The notes under the pieces: generated by a model
Told to the model about the DNA's origin: nothing
The model's database searches: none
Seen by the model: only the letters and a program-made list of their open reading frames with translations
Translations under genes and position numbers: made by a program
NCBI RefSeq assembly: GCF_013204885.1
Contig: NZ_JABMKX010000029.1
Coordinates: 1 to 60,031 of the forward strand
Source: Paenibacillus tritici
GTDB taxonomy: Bacteria; Bacillota; Bacilli; Paenibacillales; Paenibacillaceae
DNA length: 60,031 nucleotides
Reading direction: 5' to 3'
Shown here: piece by piece, positions 16,269 through 24,672 of the stretch
How positions within the stretch are numbered: position 1 is the stretch's first letter
Layout of the letters: each line of letters begins with the position of its first letter

Positions 16269-17270
16269 TCAGCCCTTCAGGCAGTAGCTGATCAGATCGT
16301 CCACATGGGCCGTAGCCAGGCATTCAATTGTATCCGCAGAGCCGTAGTAGATTTTGACCTCACCGTTATCCTCCAGAATCATCCCGCCCGGAAAAATAAC
16401 ATGATTGCGGAAGCCCCCGTCAATCTCATAATCCGTCTCCGGTGCCAGCAGCGGCTGCCTGGCCATGCCGATAATCTTACGCGGATCTTCCAGATCCAGC
16501 AGCATGATGCCAGCGGTATACCGTTTCTTCCAGGTAGGCTCCCAGCCGTGCTTGCCTCTTGCCGGGTCGATATCCACCGCATGGAAGGTGGTCAGCCAGC
16601 CCTTGTCCGTTCTGACCGGAGGCGCAGCCGGACCGACCTTGTCATTGGCGAACGGCACCTGCTCGACAGCAAGCAGCAGGCTGGAATTCCCCCAATATCT
16701 GAGATCCGGGGACTCAGAGATCCACGCATCGAAGCGGTCCTGCCCCCCGCGGCTGTATACGGTGAAGGGACGCTCCAGCCGGACATAACGGCCGCCGATT
16801 GTCTCCGGGAACAGCACCATATTGCGCAAATCCGGTGTGGACAGGCTGAGCACCTCGAAATGCTCCAGATCATCGGTCACGGCAATCCCGCCGCGGATGC
16901 CATGCTTCGTATCGACGGCAAAGCACATATAGCAGCGTCCGCCGATCACCGTCAGGCGCGGGTCGTAGGCGCGGATAATCTCTTCGTCATGCATTTTGAA
17001 TACCGGCTTCGGGCCGGCTGTCCAGGTCACCCCGTCATCACTGTATGCAATGCCGAGATCGGTCGTATGATGCGGCTCAATCGTCTGTTCGTCCAGCGAG
17101 CCGTAATCGTTGCGGAAGATCATCACGTATTTGCCGTTAAATTTCGTTACACCGGCATTGAATACCAGTGCGGTAGGGTAAGGGACCTTGGATGCATCCA
17201 GCACCGGATTCCCCGGATAGCGCTGAATGAACGGGGCGGATTGCAGAATAGCAGGAACCTGTAATGTCAT
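16269..17270 (-). CDS. GH130-family beta-mannoside phosphorylase/hydrolase, cassette A
   Basis: Starting at 17270 (AAGGAGG 8 bp upstream) the protein has 333 residues and the five-bladed propeller signatures of GH130: NAGVTKFNGKYVMIFRNDYG, PHHTTDLGIAYSDDGVTW, the catalytic-Asp block RAYDPRLT, RYVRLERP, KVGPAAPPVRTDKGWLTTFHAVD and FPGGMILEDNGEVKIYYGSAD. GH130 enzymes cleave terminal beta-mannosides, either by phosphorolysis to mannose 1-phosphate or by hydrolysis. Basic residues in the positions used for phosphate (Arg of ERP, Lys of DKVG, His of FHAVD) are kept, which leans towards a phosphorylase. No signal peptide: cytoplasmic. It follows the two permease genes and is a clear paralogue of the enzyme at 27100-28113. 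Confidence 0.88.
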   Translation of the reverse strand: MTLQVPAILQSAPFIQRYPGNPVLDASKVPYPTALVFNAGVTKFNGKYVMIFRNDYGSLDEQTIEPHHTTDLGIAYSDDGVTWTAGPKPVFKMHDEEIIRAYDPRLTVIGGRCYMCFAVDTKHGIRGGIAVTDDLEHFEVLSLSTPDLRNMVLFPETIGGRYVRLERPFTVYSRGGQDRFDAWISESPDLRYWGNSSLLLAVEQVPFANDKVGPAAPPVRTDKGWLTTFHAVDIDPARGKHGWEPTWKKRYTAGIMLLDLEDPRKIIGMARQPLLAPETDYEIDGGFRNHVIFPGGMILEDNGEVKIYYGSADTIECLATAHVDDLISYCLKG

Positions 17271-17320
17271 GGGGTGTACCTCCTTGAATATAGTTAAGCT
17301 CATACAGCATCAGCAGGCAT

Positions 17321-18157
17321 CTACCCTTTGAGGGAACCCGCCGTCATCTGCATAAAGGACTTGTTGGCAAACAGATAGGCGACGAGAATCGGCAGGATGG
17401 ATAAGCAGGCGCCTGCCATCATGTAGTGGGTCTGGGATGCCGCCGATATCCCGTATTTCAGGTTCGCCAGGCCAACGGTCAGCGTCTGCAGCTCCGGCTT
17501 GGTCATGGTGAATACCAGCGGCAGCAGATATTCATTCCATGCGCCCCGGAAGGTGAATAAGGCGCCTACGCCGAGTCCCGGTCCCAGCAGCGGCAGTATG
17601 ATTCTCCAGAAGGTCCGGCCCAGCGAACTGCCGTCAATCAGCGCGGCTTCATCCAGCTCTCTGGGAATCCCCTTCATGAAGCTGAGCAGAATGAAGAAGA
17701 TGGAAGCATGCGCGGAGATCAGGATCAGAATGACCCCCCAGAGGCTGCTGTGCAGATGAAGCTTGACCATCAGATCGAATTGCGGACGCAGCACTACCGC
17801 CCCCACGGCAACGAACATGGTGAAGGACTGCAGGCCGATATATATTTTTTTGCCGACAAAATCCATCCGGTCCACCACATAAGCCGCCATGGATGAGACC
17901 AGCAATGTGCCGACCACCGCCGACAGGGAGATGATCAGGCTGTTCAGGGTGTACCTGGAGAAGTTCGCCTGCTCCCAGGCTTCGGAATAGTTGGAGATAT
18001 GCCAGCTGCTTGGCAGGAAGGTTGCTCCGGTAGTCAGCTCGGCATTCGTCTTGAAGGAGCCCAGTATCGTAATCACGACCGGAATCAGGGTTATACAAGC
18101 AAAAGCCAGCAAAAATATCCAGAGCACAGTGTTGCCCAGTATGGTTCTTATTCTCAT
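17321..18157 (-). CDS. Carbohydrate ABC transporter permease, MalG type, cassette A
   Basis: The 278-residue inner-membrane protein has six predicted helices and the EAA loop (ELDEAALIDGSSLGRTFWRIILPLLGPGL begins near residue 165), which docks on the ATPase. The N-terminal helix and the sequence LGSFKTNAELTTG are typical of MalG/UgpE-type subunits. It overlaps nothing but lies 13 bp after the MalF-type gene, in the fixed order binding protein, MalF, MalG. No ATPase gene is nearby; such systems use a shared MsmX/UgpC-type ATPase. It should form the translocation pore for the glycan used by the GH130 enzyme downstream. Confidence 0.93.
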   Translation of the reverse strand: MRIRTILGNTVLWIFLLAFACITLIPVVITILGSFKTNAELTTGATFLPSSWHISNYSEAWEQANFSRYTLNSLIISLSAVVGTLLVSSMAAYVVDRMDFVGKKIYIGLQSFTMFVAVGAVVLRPQFDLMVKLHLHSSLWGVILILISAHASIFFILLSFMKGIPRELDEAALIDGSSLGRTFWRIILPLLGPGLGVGALFTFRGAWNEYLLPLVFTMTKPELQTLTVGLANLKYGISAASQTHYMMAGACLSILPILVAYLFANKSFMQMTAGSLKG

Positions 18158-18170
18158 CTCGCGTCTCTCC

Positions 18171-19073
18171 TCAATCGGTCTGATTCATTCGTCTGGATGC
18201 ATAGAAATAAATGAGTGAAATCATCCCTACGATTAGCGCGGACACGAAGGCGACCGCACTGCCATATCCGAACTCCTGCACCTGAACCGCCGCACTGCCG
18301 CCGCCGACAGGGAAGAATAATTTGTATAAGTACAGGAACATCACCTCAGTCTTGCCTACCGGACCGCCTTCGGTCAGGACCATGATACTCTCGTAGCCCT
18401 TCAAGGCTGTAATAATTGCCAGCATGATGACCATCTGCATGACCGGACCCAGCATCGGCAGCGTTACATAGCGGAACTGCTGGATTCTGCCTGCCCCGTC
18501 CAGAGAAGAGGCCTCATACACATCTTCAGGAATATTCTGCAGACCGGCGAGGAAGAGCAGCATATAGTTTCCGACCGCCCCCCACGCTGCCACGAGAATG
18601 ACGGTGAGCATCGCATACTTCGGCCCCAGCCAGTCAACGCCGGTGTCCGACAGATTGAACTTGATCAGGAACTGATTCAGAATTCCGTTATAGGAGTTGA
18701 ATATGGTGAAGAAGACTACGGCCATAACAGCTGTACTGATAACGGTCGGCATGAAAAAAATCCCCCGCAGCAATTGTCTGCCCCGCAGCCCGCGGTTCAG
18801 AATAGCGGCCAGCAGCAGAGCCAGCGGAATGGTAATCAGCAGCTTGCCGCCTGCGTAGATGAACGTATTCACAACCGAATCCCAGAACTGGGTGTCCTTC
18901 AGGATGCGACTGAAGTTGTCCAGCCCGGTAAACCGGGCGGCTCCATAACCCTTATAGTCATAGAACATGTAACGGAACGCCCAGGCAATCGGATAGATTC
19001 CGAGTACAAGTGTCAGCAAGGCACTTGGAAAGATAAAGCTGTATGAGAATAAGGCATTTTTTGTTTTATTCAT
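18171..19073 (-). CDS. Carbohydrate ABC transporter permease, MalF/UgpA type, cassette A
   Basis: This 300-residue permease has six predicted membrane helices. The N-terminal part contains AFRYMFYDYKGYG and FTGLDNFSRIL, common in the first periplasmic-side loop, and the ATPase-coupling EAA loop reads PEDVYEASSLDGAGRIQQF. It pairs with the MalG-type protein encoded 13 bp downstream. The gene is separated from the binding-protein gene by 103 bp holding a strong stem-loop (19101-19153). Its closest relative in the window is the cassette B permease at 29060-29959, with many identical blocks. Confidence 0.93.
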   Translation of the reverse strand: MNKTKNALFSYSFIFPSALLTLVLGIYPIAWAFRYMFYDYKGYGAARFTGLDNFSRILKDTQFWDSVVNTFIYAGGKLLITIPLALLLAAILNRGLRGRQLLRGIFFMPTVISTAVMAVVFFTIFNSYNGILNQFLIKFNLSDTGVDWLGPKYAMLTVILVAAWGAVGNYMLLFLAGLQNIPEDVYEASSLDGAGRIQQFRYVTLPMLGPVMQMVIMLAIITALKGYESIMVLTEGGPVGKTEVMFLYLYKLFFPVGGGSAAVQVQEFGYGSAVAFVSALIVGMISLIYFYASRRMNQTD

Positions 19074-19100
19074 AGGGTCTTTCCGGCTCCTTTCCCTTGC

Positions 19101-19153
19101 GGTCAGGGCAGAAGGATGGAGAAGACTTCTTCCCCATCCCCGCTGCCCTGACC
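19101..19153 (-). promoter_or_regulatory. Intercistronic stem-loop between binding protein and permeases, cassette A
   Basis: GGTCAGGGCAG (19101-19111) pairs perfectly with CTGCCCTGACC (19143-19153), and an inner GGATGG/CCATCC helix (19114-19119, 19133-19138) fits inside. No U run follows. Likely stabilises the upstream message or attenuates the permeases. Confidence 0.8.
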
Positions 19154-19176
19154 TGTATCTGTATGCTCAATCGCTA

Positions 19177-20559
19177 TTATTTGGCGAACTTGCCGCCCAG
19201 GCTGGCCGGATCGAAGCTGGCATCGGGCTCAGCTTTTACACCGTCATTCTGAATTGCGCTGTCCAGCGCTGTATTGTAACGTTTGTTGAGGTCAGCGATA
19301 ATCGCCTTCAGATCGCCGCCGTTGAGCATGTACTTGAAGAAGGCGTCATCCGATTTCATGCCCTCGGGAGCAACCGCCGGATAGACCGGCCATACCCCGT
19401 CATACTTGTTCGGCAGGAACCCTTCAATACCGCTTACATCCGGCGTTTTGGCTACCGAGCTAACCGATGGAACCATGGAGATACCGAAGCCTTTTTCCTG
19501 ATAATCCGTCAGCACCTGATCGTCATACATGAACTGCATGAACTTCCATGCCGCTTCCTTATTCTCCGATTTGGAGCTCAGACCCAGCCATTGGCCGCCG
19601 AGGAAGCCGGAAGCGCCCTTCACATTGCCGTCGATCGTAGGAGCCGGTGCGGCTGCCCAGTCAATTTTGGCCGGGAACTGATTCTTGTAGACGCCCGGCT
19701 CGGAGGAGTAGGACAGATACATCCCGATCTTGCCTTCCGCGAACTGTGCCCGCAGCGGATCGATATCCAGGGATTCTACGCCCGGAAGCATGCTGCCGTC
19801 ATCCTTAATCTGCTTGAACGCATTGATAATAGGCTCGAAGCCGCTGAAGTCGTACCGTGCGGTCTTGAAGTCATACCCGAAGCCGCCGAAGCCGCTCAAC
19901 TCCGCAATGACCCGCGAAGAACGCGCGAACGCACTGCCGGGACTCTTGAAATTCTGTGCAAAGCCGTAAGCGCCGTCCGCCTTGCCCGCTTCCGTCAGCT
20001 TCTTGGCTGTATCCACCAGCTCCTGCAGGGTAGTCGGCGGATGCTCAATGCCTGCTTTGGCGAACAGGTCCTTGTTGTACACCAGACGCATTGTTGTTCC
20101 GTAGTTCGGCAGACTGTAACGTTTACCTTCGAATTCGTTCAGATCCGGCATAGCCGGGAACTTCGTCTTCAGCTCATCGGTGAGGAATTCATCAATAGGA
20201 GCGAGGAAGCCTTTTTTGTAGAACGTCTGGATGGTATTCTCCTTCACCCGGATCACATCCGGCGCATCCGAGGTCTGGAAGGACAAATCCAGCGCCGTAT
20301 CGAAGTCGTCGCCCTTAACGACCAGCTCCACCTCAATTCCGTCGGTGTTGGTTTCGTTGAACTTGGCAACCTGTTCTTTCACAAATTCGGCATCATGGCG
20401 GTCGCCCGTCCAGTAGCTGATTTTAGTCTTTGCCCCTGAACCTGAACCGCCTGTTCCTGCATCTCCTGTGCCTTCTGCTGCATTGTTACCGTTGCCGCAG
20501 GCTGCCAGGCCAAGTGCCAGAACCAGGCTTACAGAGGTCATAAGCGTACGCTTCATCAT
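19177..20559 (-). CDS. Extracellular sugar-binding lipoprotein, cassette A
   Basis: The 460-residue protein has a lipoprotein signal peptide with lipobox LAAC (Cys about 21), then a Gly/Ala/Asn linker, and a family 1 solute-binding fold: SYWTGDRHDAEFVKEQVAKF, GYLSYSSEPG-like GMYLSYSSEPGVY, and the hinge sequence SENKEAAWKFMQFMYDDQ. It would sit on the outer face of the membrane and pass oligosaccharides to the two permeases. The gene opens its own transcription unit: a terminator at 20723-20763 separates it from the YesN gene upstream. A cre-like site lies at 20617-20630 with a TATAAT box. Paralogue of 30029-31447. Ligand inferred only from the adjacent GH130. Confidence 0.94.
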   Translation of the reverse strand: MMKRTLMTSVSLVLALGLAACGNGNNAAEGTGDAGTGGSGSGAKTKISYWTGDRHDAEFVKEQVAKFNETNTDGIEVELVVKGDDFDTALDLSFQTSDAPDVIRVKENTIQTFYKKGFLAPIDEFLTDELKTKFPAMPDLNEFEGKRYSLPNYGTTMRLVYNKDLFAKAGIEHPPTTLQELVDTAKKLTEAGKADGAYGFAQNFKSPGSAFARSSRVIAELSGFGGFGYDFKTARYDFSGFEPIINAFKQIKDDGSMLPGVESLDIDPLRAQFAEGKIGMYLSYSSEPGVYKNQFPAKIDWAAAPAPTIDGNVKGASGFLGGQWLGLSSKSENKEAAWKFMQFMYDDQVLTDYQEKGFGISMVPSVSSVAKTPDVSGIEGFLPNKYDGVWPVYPAVAPEGMKSDDAFFKYMLNGGDLKAIIADLNKRYNTALDSAIQNDGVKAEPDASFDPASLGGKFAK

Positions 20560-20616
20560 TGGTAGTGCCCCCTTATTTATCGCTGCTGAAATTAACTTAC
20601 AACCTGATTATAGAAT

Positions 20617-20630
20617 GAGCAGCGCTTACA
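20617..20630 (-). promoter_or_regulatory. cre-like site at the cassette A promoter
   Basis: On the minus strand TGTAAGCGCTGCTC matches the CcpA cre consensus at 12 of 14 positions. A TATAAT box follows 5 bp downstream (20606-20612 region), so the site would lie between -35 and -10. Catabolite repression of the binding-protein operon is inferred. Confidence 0.45.
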
Positions 20631-20722
20631 CATAAGGCGGGTAAGCCCACATTGAGGGCAGGTTTTTGCGGGAGTTGCCAGAGCTGCTGACAGGCTGAAG
20701 CCCCTGAAGCGTCCCTGTACAC

Positions 20723-20763
20723 AAAAGGGAGCGAATCCCCGCCACGGCGGAAATCCCTCCCTT
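20723..20763 (-). terminator. Rho-independent terminator of the YesN gene, cassette A
   Basis: On the minus strand AAGGGAG (complement of 20757-20763) pairs with CTCCCTT (complement of 20725-20731), followed by TTTTG. It lies just after the response-regulator stop and isolates the regulatory genes from the transport operon. Confidence 0.65.
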
Positions 20764-20770
20764 GTCCCTC

Positions 20771-22396
20771 TTAATCTTTGCCCAGGTAATGCAGTTTGAA
20801 CTCCGACGGGGTCATGCCCGTGTACTTCTTGAACACCTCGCTGAAGTACCGCCTGTGCTCATAACCAAGATCGAGGGCGATCTCCTGCACCTGCAGGCCG
20901 TCAATCAGCATCGTCTTGGCCTTCTCCATCTTCTCATGCATCACATACTGCTGGAACGAGACCCCTTGCACCTTCTTGAACAGATTGGAAAAATAGCCCT
21001 GGCTGAGGCTGATCTGCCTCGCGACCTGCTCCAGCGACAGACTGGTGTTCAGATGATCCCGGATATACGCCTTGGCCTGCTGAATAATCCGCGTGGATTC
21101 TACGGAGCGCGCTTCCTCCACCAGGGAGCAGGCCGCCCGGCACAGGTGGTCAAGCAGACCGCGGATATCCTGCAGGGACGGATGTATGCGGTTCCTCATC
21201 ACTTCAATGCTGCGCTCCAGCGGCTCTACCTGCTCATACGGGAACTGCTCCAGCATAACGCGGCAGATCCGGAAGCTCAGCTCATAGCCCACGCTTTCAA
21301 CATAACGCGGCTCGGGCAGCAGCTCATTGTCCAGCAGCTCTGCGAACAGCTGATCCAGCACCTGCAGGCTTTTGCCGCTATTCCCGGAACGCAGGGCGAA
21401 CAGCAGCTCCTGCTCGGCGGCTGCGGAATAGCTGTGAAGCGCGAGCGGCTTATTCTCGATATCGCCGTAGTTGTACACACCGTTGCCGCCGGTATAGAAA
21501 TGATACCCCAGTGCGCTGAGCGCCTGCCTGTATGCCGTTGCCAGTTCATGTATCGAAGATACGCCCAGCCCCATGCCGACCGAAAGTGTATTGCGCGAGA
21601 ATTGGCTTACGTTCATGCAGCAGGCCTCCGTGATCCGCACGGCGGTGTCCGGGTCTGAGCCGTTGATAATGCAGACATAGCGGTCGGTATCTTCACGGAT
21701 GATCACTCCGCGGGTCCAGGCGGTAATGGTCTCTTCGAGAATATTATGCAGGCTGAACCGCAGCAGCTCGATCTCCTGTACAGGCTGACCCATAAGCTTC
21801 TCCGCGAAGTGATCAATCTCGGCAACAAACACGAAGAAATCATGCTGCGCAAGGGGGATATCCAGATAAGCCCATCTGGACCGGGCATCTGCCTCCGTCG
21901 TCTGATGATGCAGCAGGAAGGTCAGGTATTCCTGGCGCAGGATGGGCATGCTTTCTTTGATTTTGGATTCCATCACGGCAAGCCTGGCCGCCTTCTGCCG
22001 CTCTTGCAGACACTGCTCCTTCGCCTTCAGCACCACATTCACAATCTCATCCAGGGAAAAGGGCTTCTTCACGAAATCAAGCGCACCCAGACGGATCGCT
22101 TCCTGGGCATAGGAGAACTCGGAATAGGCACTAAGAATAATAATCTTGCAGTCCGGCAGAAAATCCAGTATCGCCCGGGTCATCTGCAGCCCGTCCATTC
22201 TCGGCATGCGGATATCGGTCAGCACAATGTCGGGCCGGGTCTCACGGATCAACCGCAGCCCCTCTTCTCCGTCCAGCGCGGTGCCGGAGACATCAATGCC
22301 GTGCTCCTGCCAGGCCGGCTTGCGGGAGATCATCTCCACTACACTTCTGATATCGTCGATAATACACAGCTTGAACCTGTCCAGCTCCTGTTCCAT
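20771..22396 (-). CDS. YesN-type AraC response regulator, cassette A
   Basis: Starting at 22396 (GGAGGAG upstream) the protein has 541 residues. An N-terminal receiver domain carries the phospho-acceptor Asp61 in DIVLTDIRMPRMDG and the Lys of VKKPF. A central helical region of about 250 residues follows, and a C-terminal AraC double HTH (about 440-541) has ISLSQGYFSNLFKKVQG and YEHRRYFSEVFKKYTGMTPSEF. It is cytoplasmic and would activate the adjacent sugar operon when phosphorylated. The start lies 2 bp beyond the kinase stop, so the pair is translationally coupled. Family call is firm; the target promoter is inferred from position. Confidence 0.95.
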   Translation of the reverse strand: MEQELDRFKLCIIDDIRSVVEMISRKPAWQEHGIDVSGTALDGEEGLRLIRETRPDIVLTDIRMPRMDGLQMTRAILDFLPDCKIIILSAYSEFSYAQEAIRLGALDFVKKPFSLDEIVNVVLKAKEQCLQERQKAARLAVMESKIKESMPILRQEYLTFLLHHQTTEADARSRWAYLDIPLAQHDFFVFVAEIDHFAEKLMGQPVQEIELLRFSLHNILEETITAWTRGVIIREDTDRYVCIINGSDPDTAVRITEACCMNVSQFSRNTLSVGMGLGVSSIHELATAYRQALSALGYHFYTGGNGVYNYGDIENKPLALHSYSAAAEQELLFALRSGNSGKSLQVLDQLFAELLDNELLPEPRYVESVGYELSFRICRVMLEQFPYEQVEPLERSIEVMRNRIHPSLQDIRGLLDHLCRAACSLVEEARSVESTRIIQQAKAYIRDHLNTSLSLEQVARQISLSQGYFSNLFKKVQGVSFQQYVMHEKMEKAKTMLIDGLQVQEIALDLGYEHRRYFSEVFKKYTGMTPSEFKLHYLGKD

Positions 22397-22398
22397 CT

Positions 22399-24207
22399 TT
22401 ATCTCTCCTCCCCCAGCGGAATCCATAGATCCGTCCGCGCTCCCTTGCCCGGTGCTCCGTCTATTTCCATGCGGGCGTCAGCCCCGTAATACAACGCCAG
22501 CCGGTGCCTGATGTTGAACAGGGCGTAGCCTTTTTGGGACAAGGGTGCAGTGTTCATGCCCTGCTTCACGCTCGCGGCATCCAGTCCCCGCCCATTGTCC
22601 TCAAGGCAAATATGCAGCATGCCCTGCTCTCTGCCCACCGTAATGTCAATTCTTCCACCCCCGGACCGGTCGCTGAAGCCGTGCTGGATGCTGTTCTCCA
22701 CAACCGGCTGCAGCATGATCTTCGGAATCTGGCAGGCCAGCAGCTCTTCATCCTCCACGCTTACGGTATATTCAAACAGATCCTCATAACATTTCTGCTG
22801 AATCGCAAAATACTGCCGGACATGGGACAGCTCATCCTCCAGCGGGATCAGATCCTTGCCTCCGCTGAGGCCGATCTGGAACATCTGCGACAGCGCCAGA
22901 ATCATCTCATTCACATCGTCGTTCTCGCCCATGACCGATTTGCAGTAGATCGTATTCAGCGTATTATACAGAAAGTGCGGCTCCATCTGCGCCGTAAGCG
23001 CACGGAGCTCCGCCTGCCGCTTGTCCTTCTCCTTGGATTTCACATCCTCGATCAGCGTCTTGATCTCCGACATCATCCGGTTGAACTGGAAGCCTACCTG
23101 GGCGATCTCATCCTCGTATCTGCTCTCATACACTACGCTGAGCTGGTTCTCCTCTACCCTGCGCATCAGCCGCCGTAGCTTGAACAGCGGCTTCAGCAGG
23201 GCTGAAGTCAGCTGATTGGAGATCAGCCAGGTGGTCAGCAGAAAGACGCCGATTACATACAGCGTTGTACGCTGCACCCGCTGCAGCTTACCCAGCAGCT
23301 GGTCCCGCGACTGCATGCCGGAGATAATCCAGTCCGGTGAGACTGCCGATCTTTTGTAATTCACCAGGTACTCCTTGCCGTCATAGGGGTAGGTATGCTC
23401 CTGCCCGGACGCCTCTTCCCCGTCCTCCGCCATCATGGGCCTCCAAGGGAACTTGCCGCGGAACGGCCAGCGGGATTCTACCACCGCATCCCCTTCGCCG
23501 CTCAGCAGGTAATAATTCCGGCCAAGCGGCTCTCCGCCCTGATTCAGCAGGCCGTCAATCCGGCTCTCCTTGATGTTGACCACAATATACACATTGCTGA
23601 TCGGTGTATACGGATATTCATAGATTCCCCGGACCACGAACGAGATCACCCGCTGGTCGCCGGTGAACAACCGGTCATAATGCCCTTTGGCCCAATAGCC
23701 GCCCGGCTGCTCCTTGCTGAGATCATATAATTCCGAGCCGTAGAACGAACTATCCTGCGCGCGGATCTGCGTGGTGGAATAGAAGTCGCCAATCGGCGTA
23801 ACAATCAGCACATTCTCGATAATCGGCTGATTGAACGTTGCCTGGGAGAGCACATATTGCAGCTCCGACAGATGCACATAGTAATTCGACACTTCATGGC
23901 TGAACACATCAATCATCATCTTCCGGTAGGCATCGCTCAGCATCAGGGACTGCACGGACAAGGCTACATCGTTCAGCCGGGAATCGAGCAGCTGGGTAGT
24001 TTTGCTTACCGTCTCCTGGCTGCCGGCATAGGCATTATCCTCAATCTCCTGGGCGGCTGTCCAATAAGAGAAGCTGCCCATCGCACCAATTGATAGCGTT
24101 ATCAGAACAATAAAAGAAAACAGAATCCTCTGTTTGATTGATATCCGGTAATACCTGCCTGCGAGCTGCCGCCAGACTTGCCCGCAATAGGCTATGAATG
24201 TATTCAT
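22399..24207 (-). CDS. YesM-type sensor histidine kinase, cassette A
   Basis: The 602-residue membrane kinase has a first helix near residues 28-48 (ILFSFIVLITLSIGAMG), a large extracellular sensing domain to about 300, a second helix (TLYVIGVFLLTTWLIS), then a HAMP linker, the His_kinase domain with phospho-acceptor His near 411 in MEPHFLYNTLN, and an ATP-binding domain with VENSIQHGF and DNGRGLD. It should sense an extracellular sugar or cell-wall signal and phosphorylate the YesN protein encoded 2 bp later. The extracellular domain is dCache-like in length. The ligand is unknown. Confidence 0.94.
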   Translation of the reverse strand: MNTFIAYCGQVWRQLAGRYYRISIKQRILFSFIVLITLSIGAMGSFSYWTAAQEIEDNAYAGSQETVSKTTQLLDSRLNDVALSVQSLMLSDAYRKMMIDVFSHEVSNYYVHLSELQYVLSQATFNQPIIENVLIVTPIGDFYSTTQIRAQDSSFYGSELYDLSKEQPGGYWAKGHYDRLFTGDQRVISFVVRGIYEYPYTPISNVYIVVNIKESRIDGLLNQGGEPLGRNYYLLSGEGDAVVESRWPFRGKFPWRPMMAEDGEEASGQEHTYPYDGKEYLVNYKRSAVSPDWIISGMQSRDQLLGKLQRVQRTTLYVIGVFLLTTWLISNQLTSALLKPLFKLRRLMRRVEENQLSVVYESRYEDEIAQVGFQFNRMMSEIKTLIEDVKSKEKDKRQAELRALTAQMEPHFLYNTLNTIYCKSVMGENDDVNEMILALSQMFQIGLSGGKDLIPLEDELSHVRQYFAIQQKCYEDLFEYTVSVEDEELLACQIPKIMLQPVVENSIQHGFSDRSGGGRIDITVGREQGMLHICLEDNGRGLDAASVKQGMNTAPLSQKGYALFNIRHRLALYYGADARMEIDGAPGKGARTDLWIPLGEER

Positions 24208-24377
24208 ATTCTACCCTTCCTCCGCTTCGTCTCTCTGACCTGCCTAATCACACCGGAGACTTACAGCACTTGTCCCTTGTACAATACGGCGCGTCCCCGC
24301 CCGGCGTCAAGAGTAACGGATGCTGAGAGGTGTATGCTGTAACCCATCATAACTTTCTTAAATGAAGGTCCAAGAAC

Positions 24378-24565
24378 ATTTAGTGGAAATAGTACACCTA
24401 ATTTCATGCTGCCAAGCGATCATATACAATTAGATGGATAAACGACACTTATTCAAGACAATTGTCCCGAAGTAGGCCAATCCAAGGAAACTAAATGTAT
24501 TTTTCCAACTAATTCAGGAGAATAGTCAATTTCAAGGAAATTAAATGATCTTTTTCCACTTAATC
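24378..24565. repeat. 50-51-bp intergenic repeat array, family 3 (degenerate)
   Basis: The stretch 24208-24600 has no gene. TCCAAGGAAACTAAATG at 24481 recurs as TTCAAGGAAATTAAATG at 24531, and TTTTTCC recurs at 24500 and 24551 (51 bp). Earlier diverged copies start near 24378 (CATTTAGTGGAAAT) and 24427 (CAATTAGATGGATAA). The TTTTTCCACTTAAT core links it to the array at 8738-8915. Confidence 0.6.
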
Positions 24566-24600
24566 TCCGCCAGTCGAACTGGAGCGGTAAAATTAATAAT

Positions 24601-24637
24601 AGCAGCAGGCCCCCCGGTTACCAGAGGGCCTGCTGCT
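24601..24637 (-). terminator. Terminator of cassette B operon
   Basis: AGCAGCAGGCCC (24601-24612) and GGGCCTGCTGCT (24626-24637) form a 12-bp perfect stem about 35 bp beyond the SGNH gene stop. The U-rich tail on the minus strand is interrupted by A. Confidence 0.75.
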
Positions 24638-24672
24638 TAGTACAATCCTTTCCATCAACGCTCTGCGGATGG

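Noticed and set aside
16110..17264. 384-residue plus-strand ORF
   Set aside because: Antisense of the GH130 gene; no start signal and no recognisable domain.
19101..19153. True terminator after the binding-protein gene
   Set aside because: Strong stem but no U run, and the permease genes follow at once; better read as an intercistronic stability or attenuation element.
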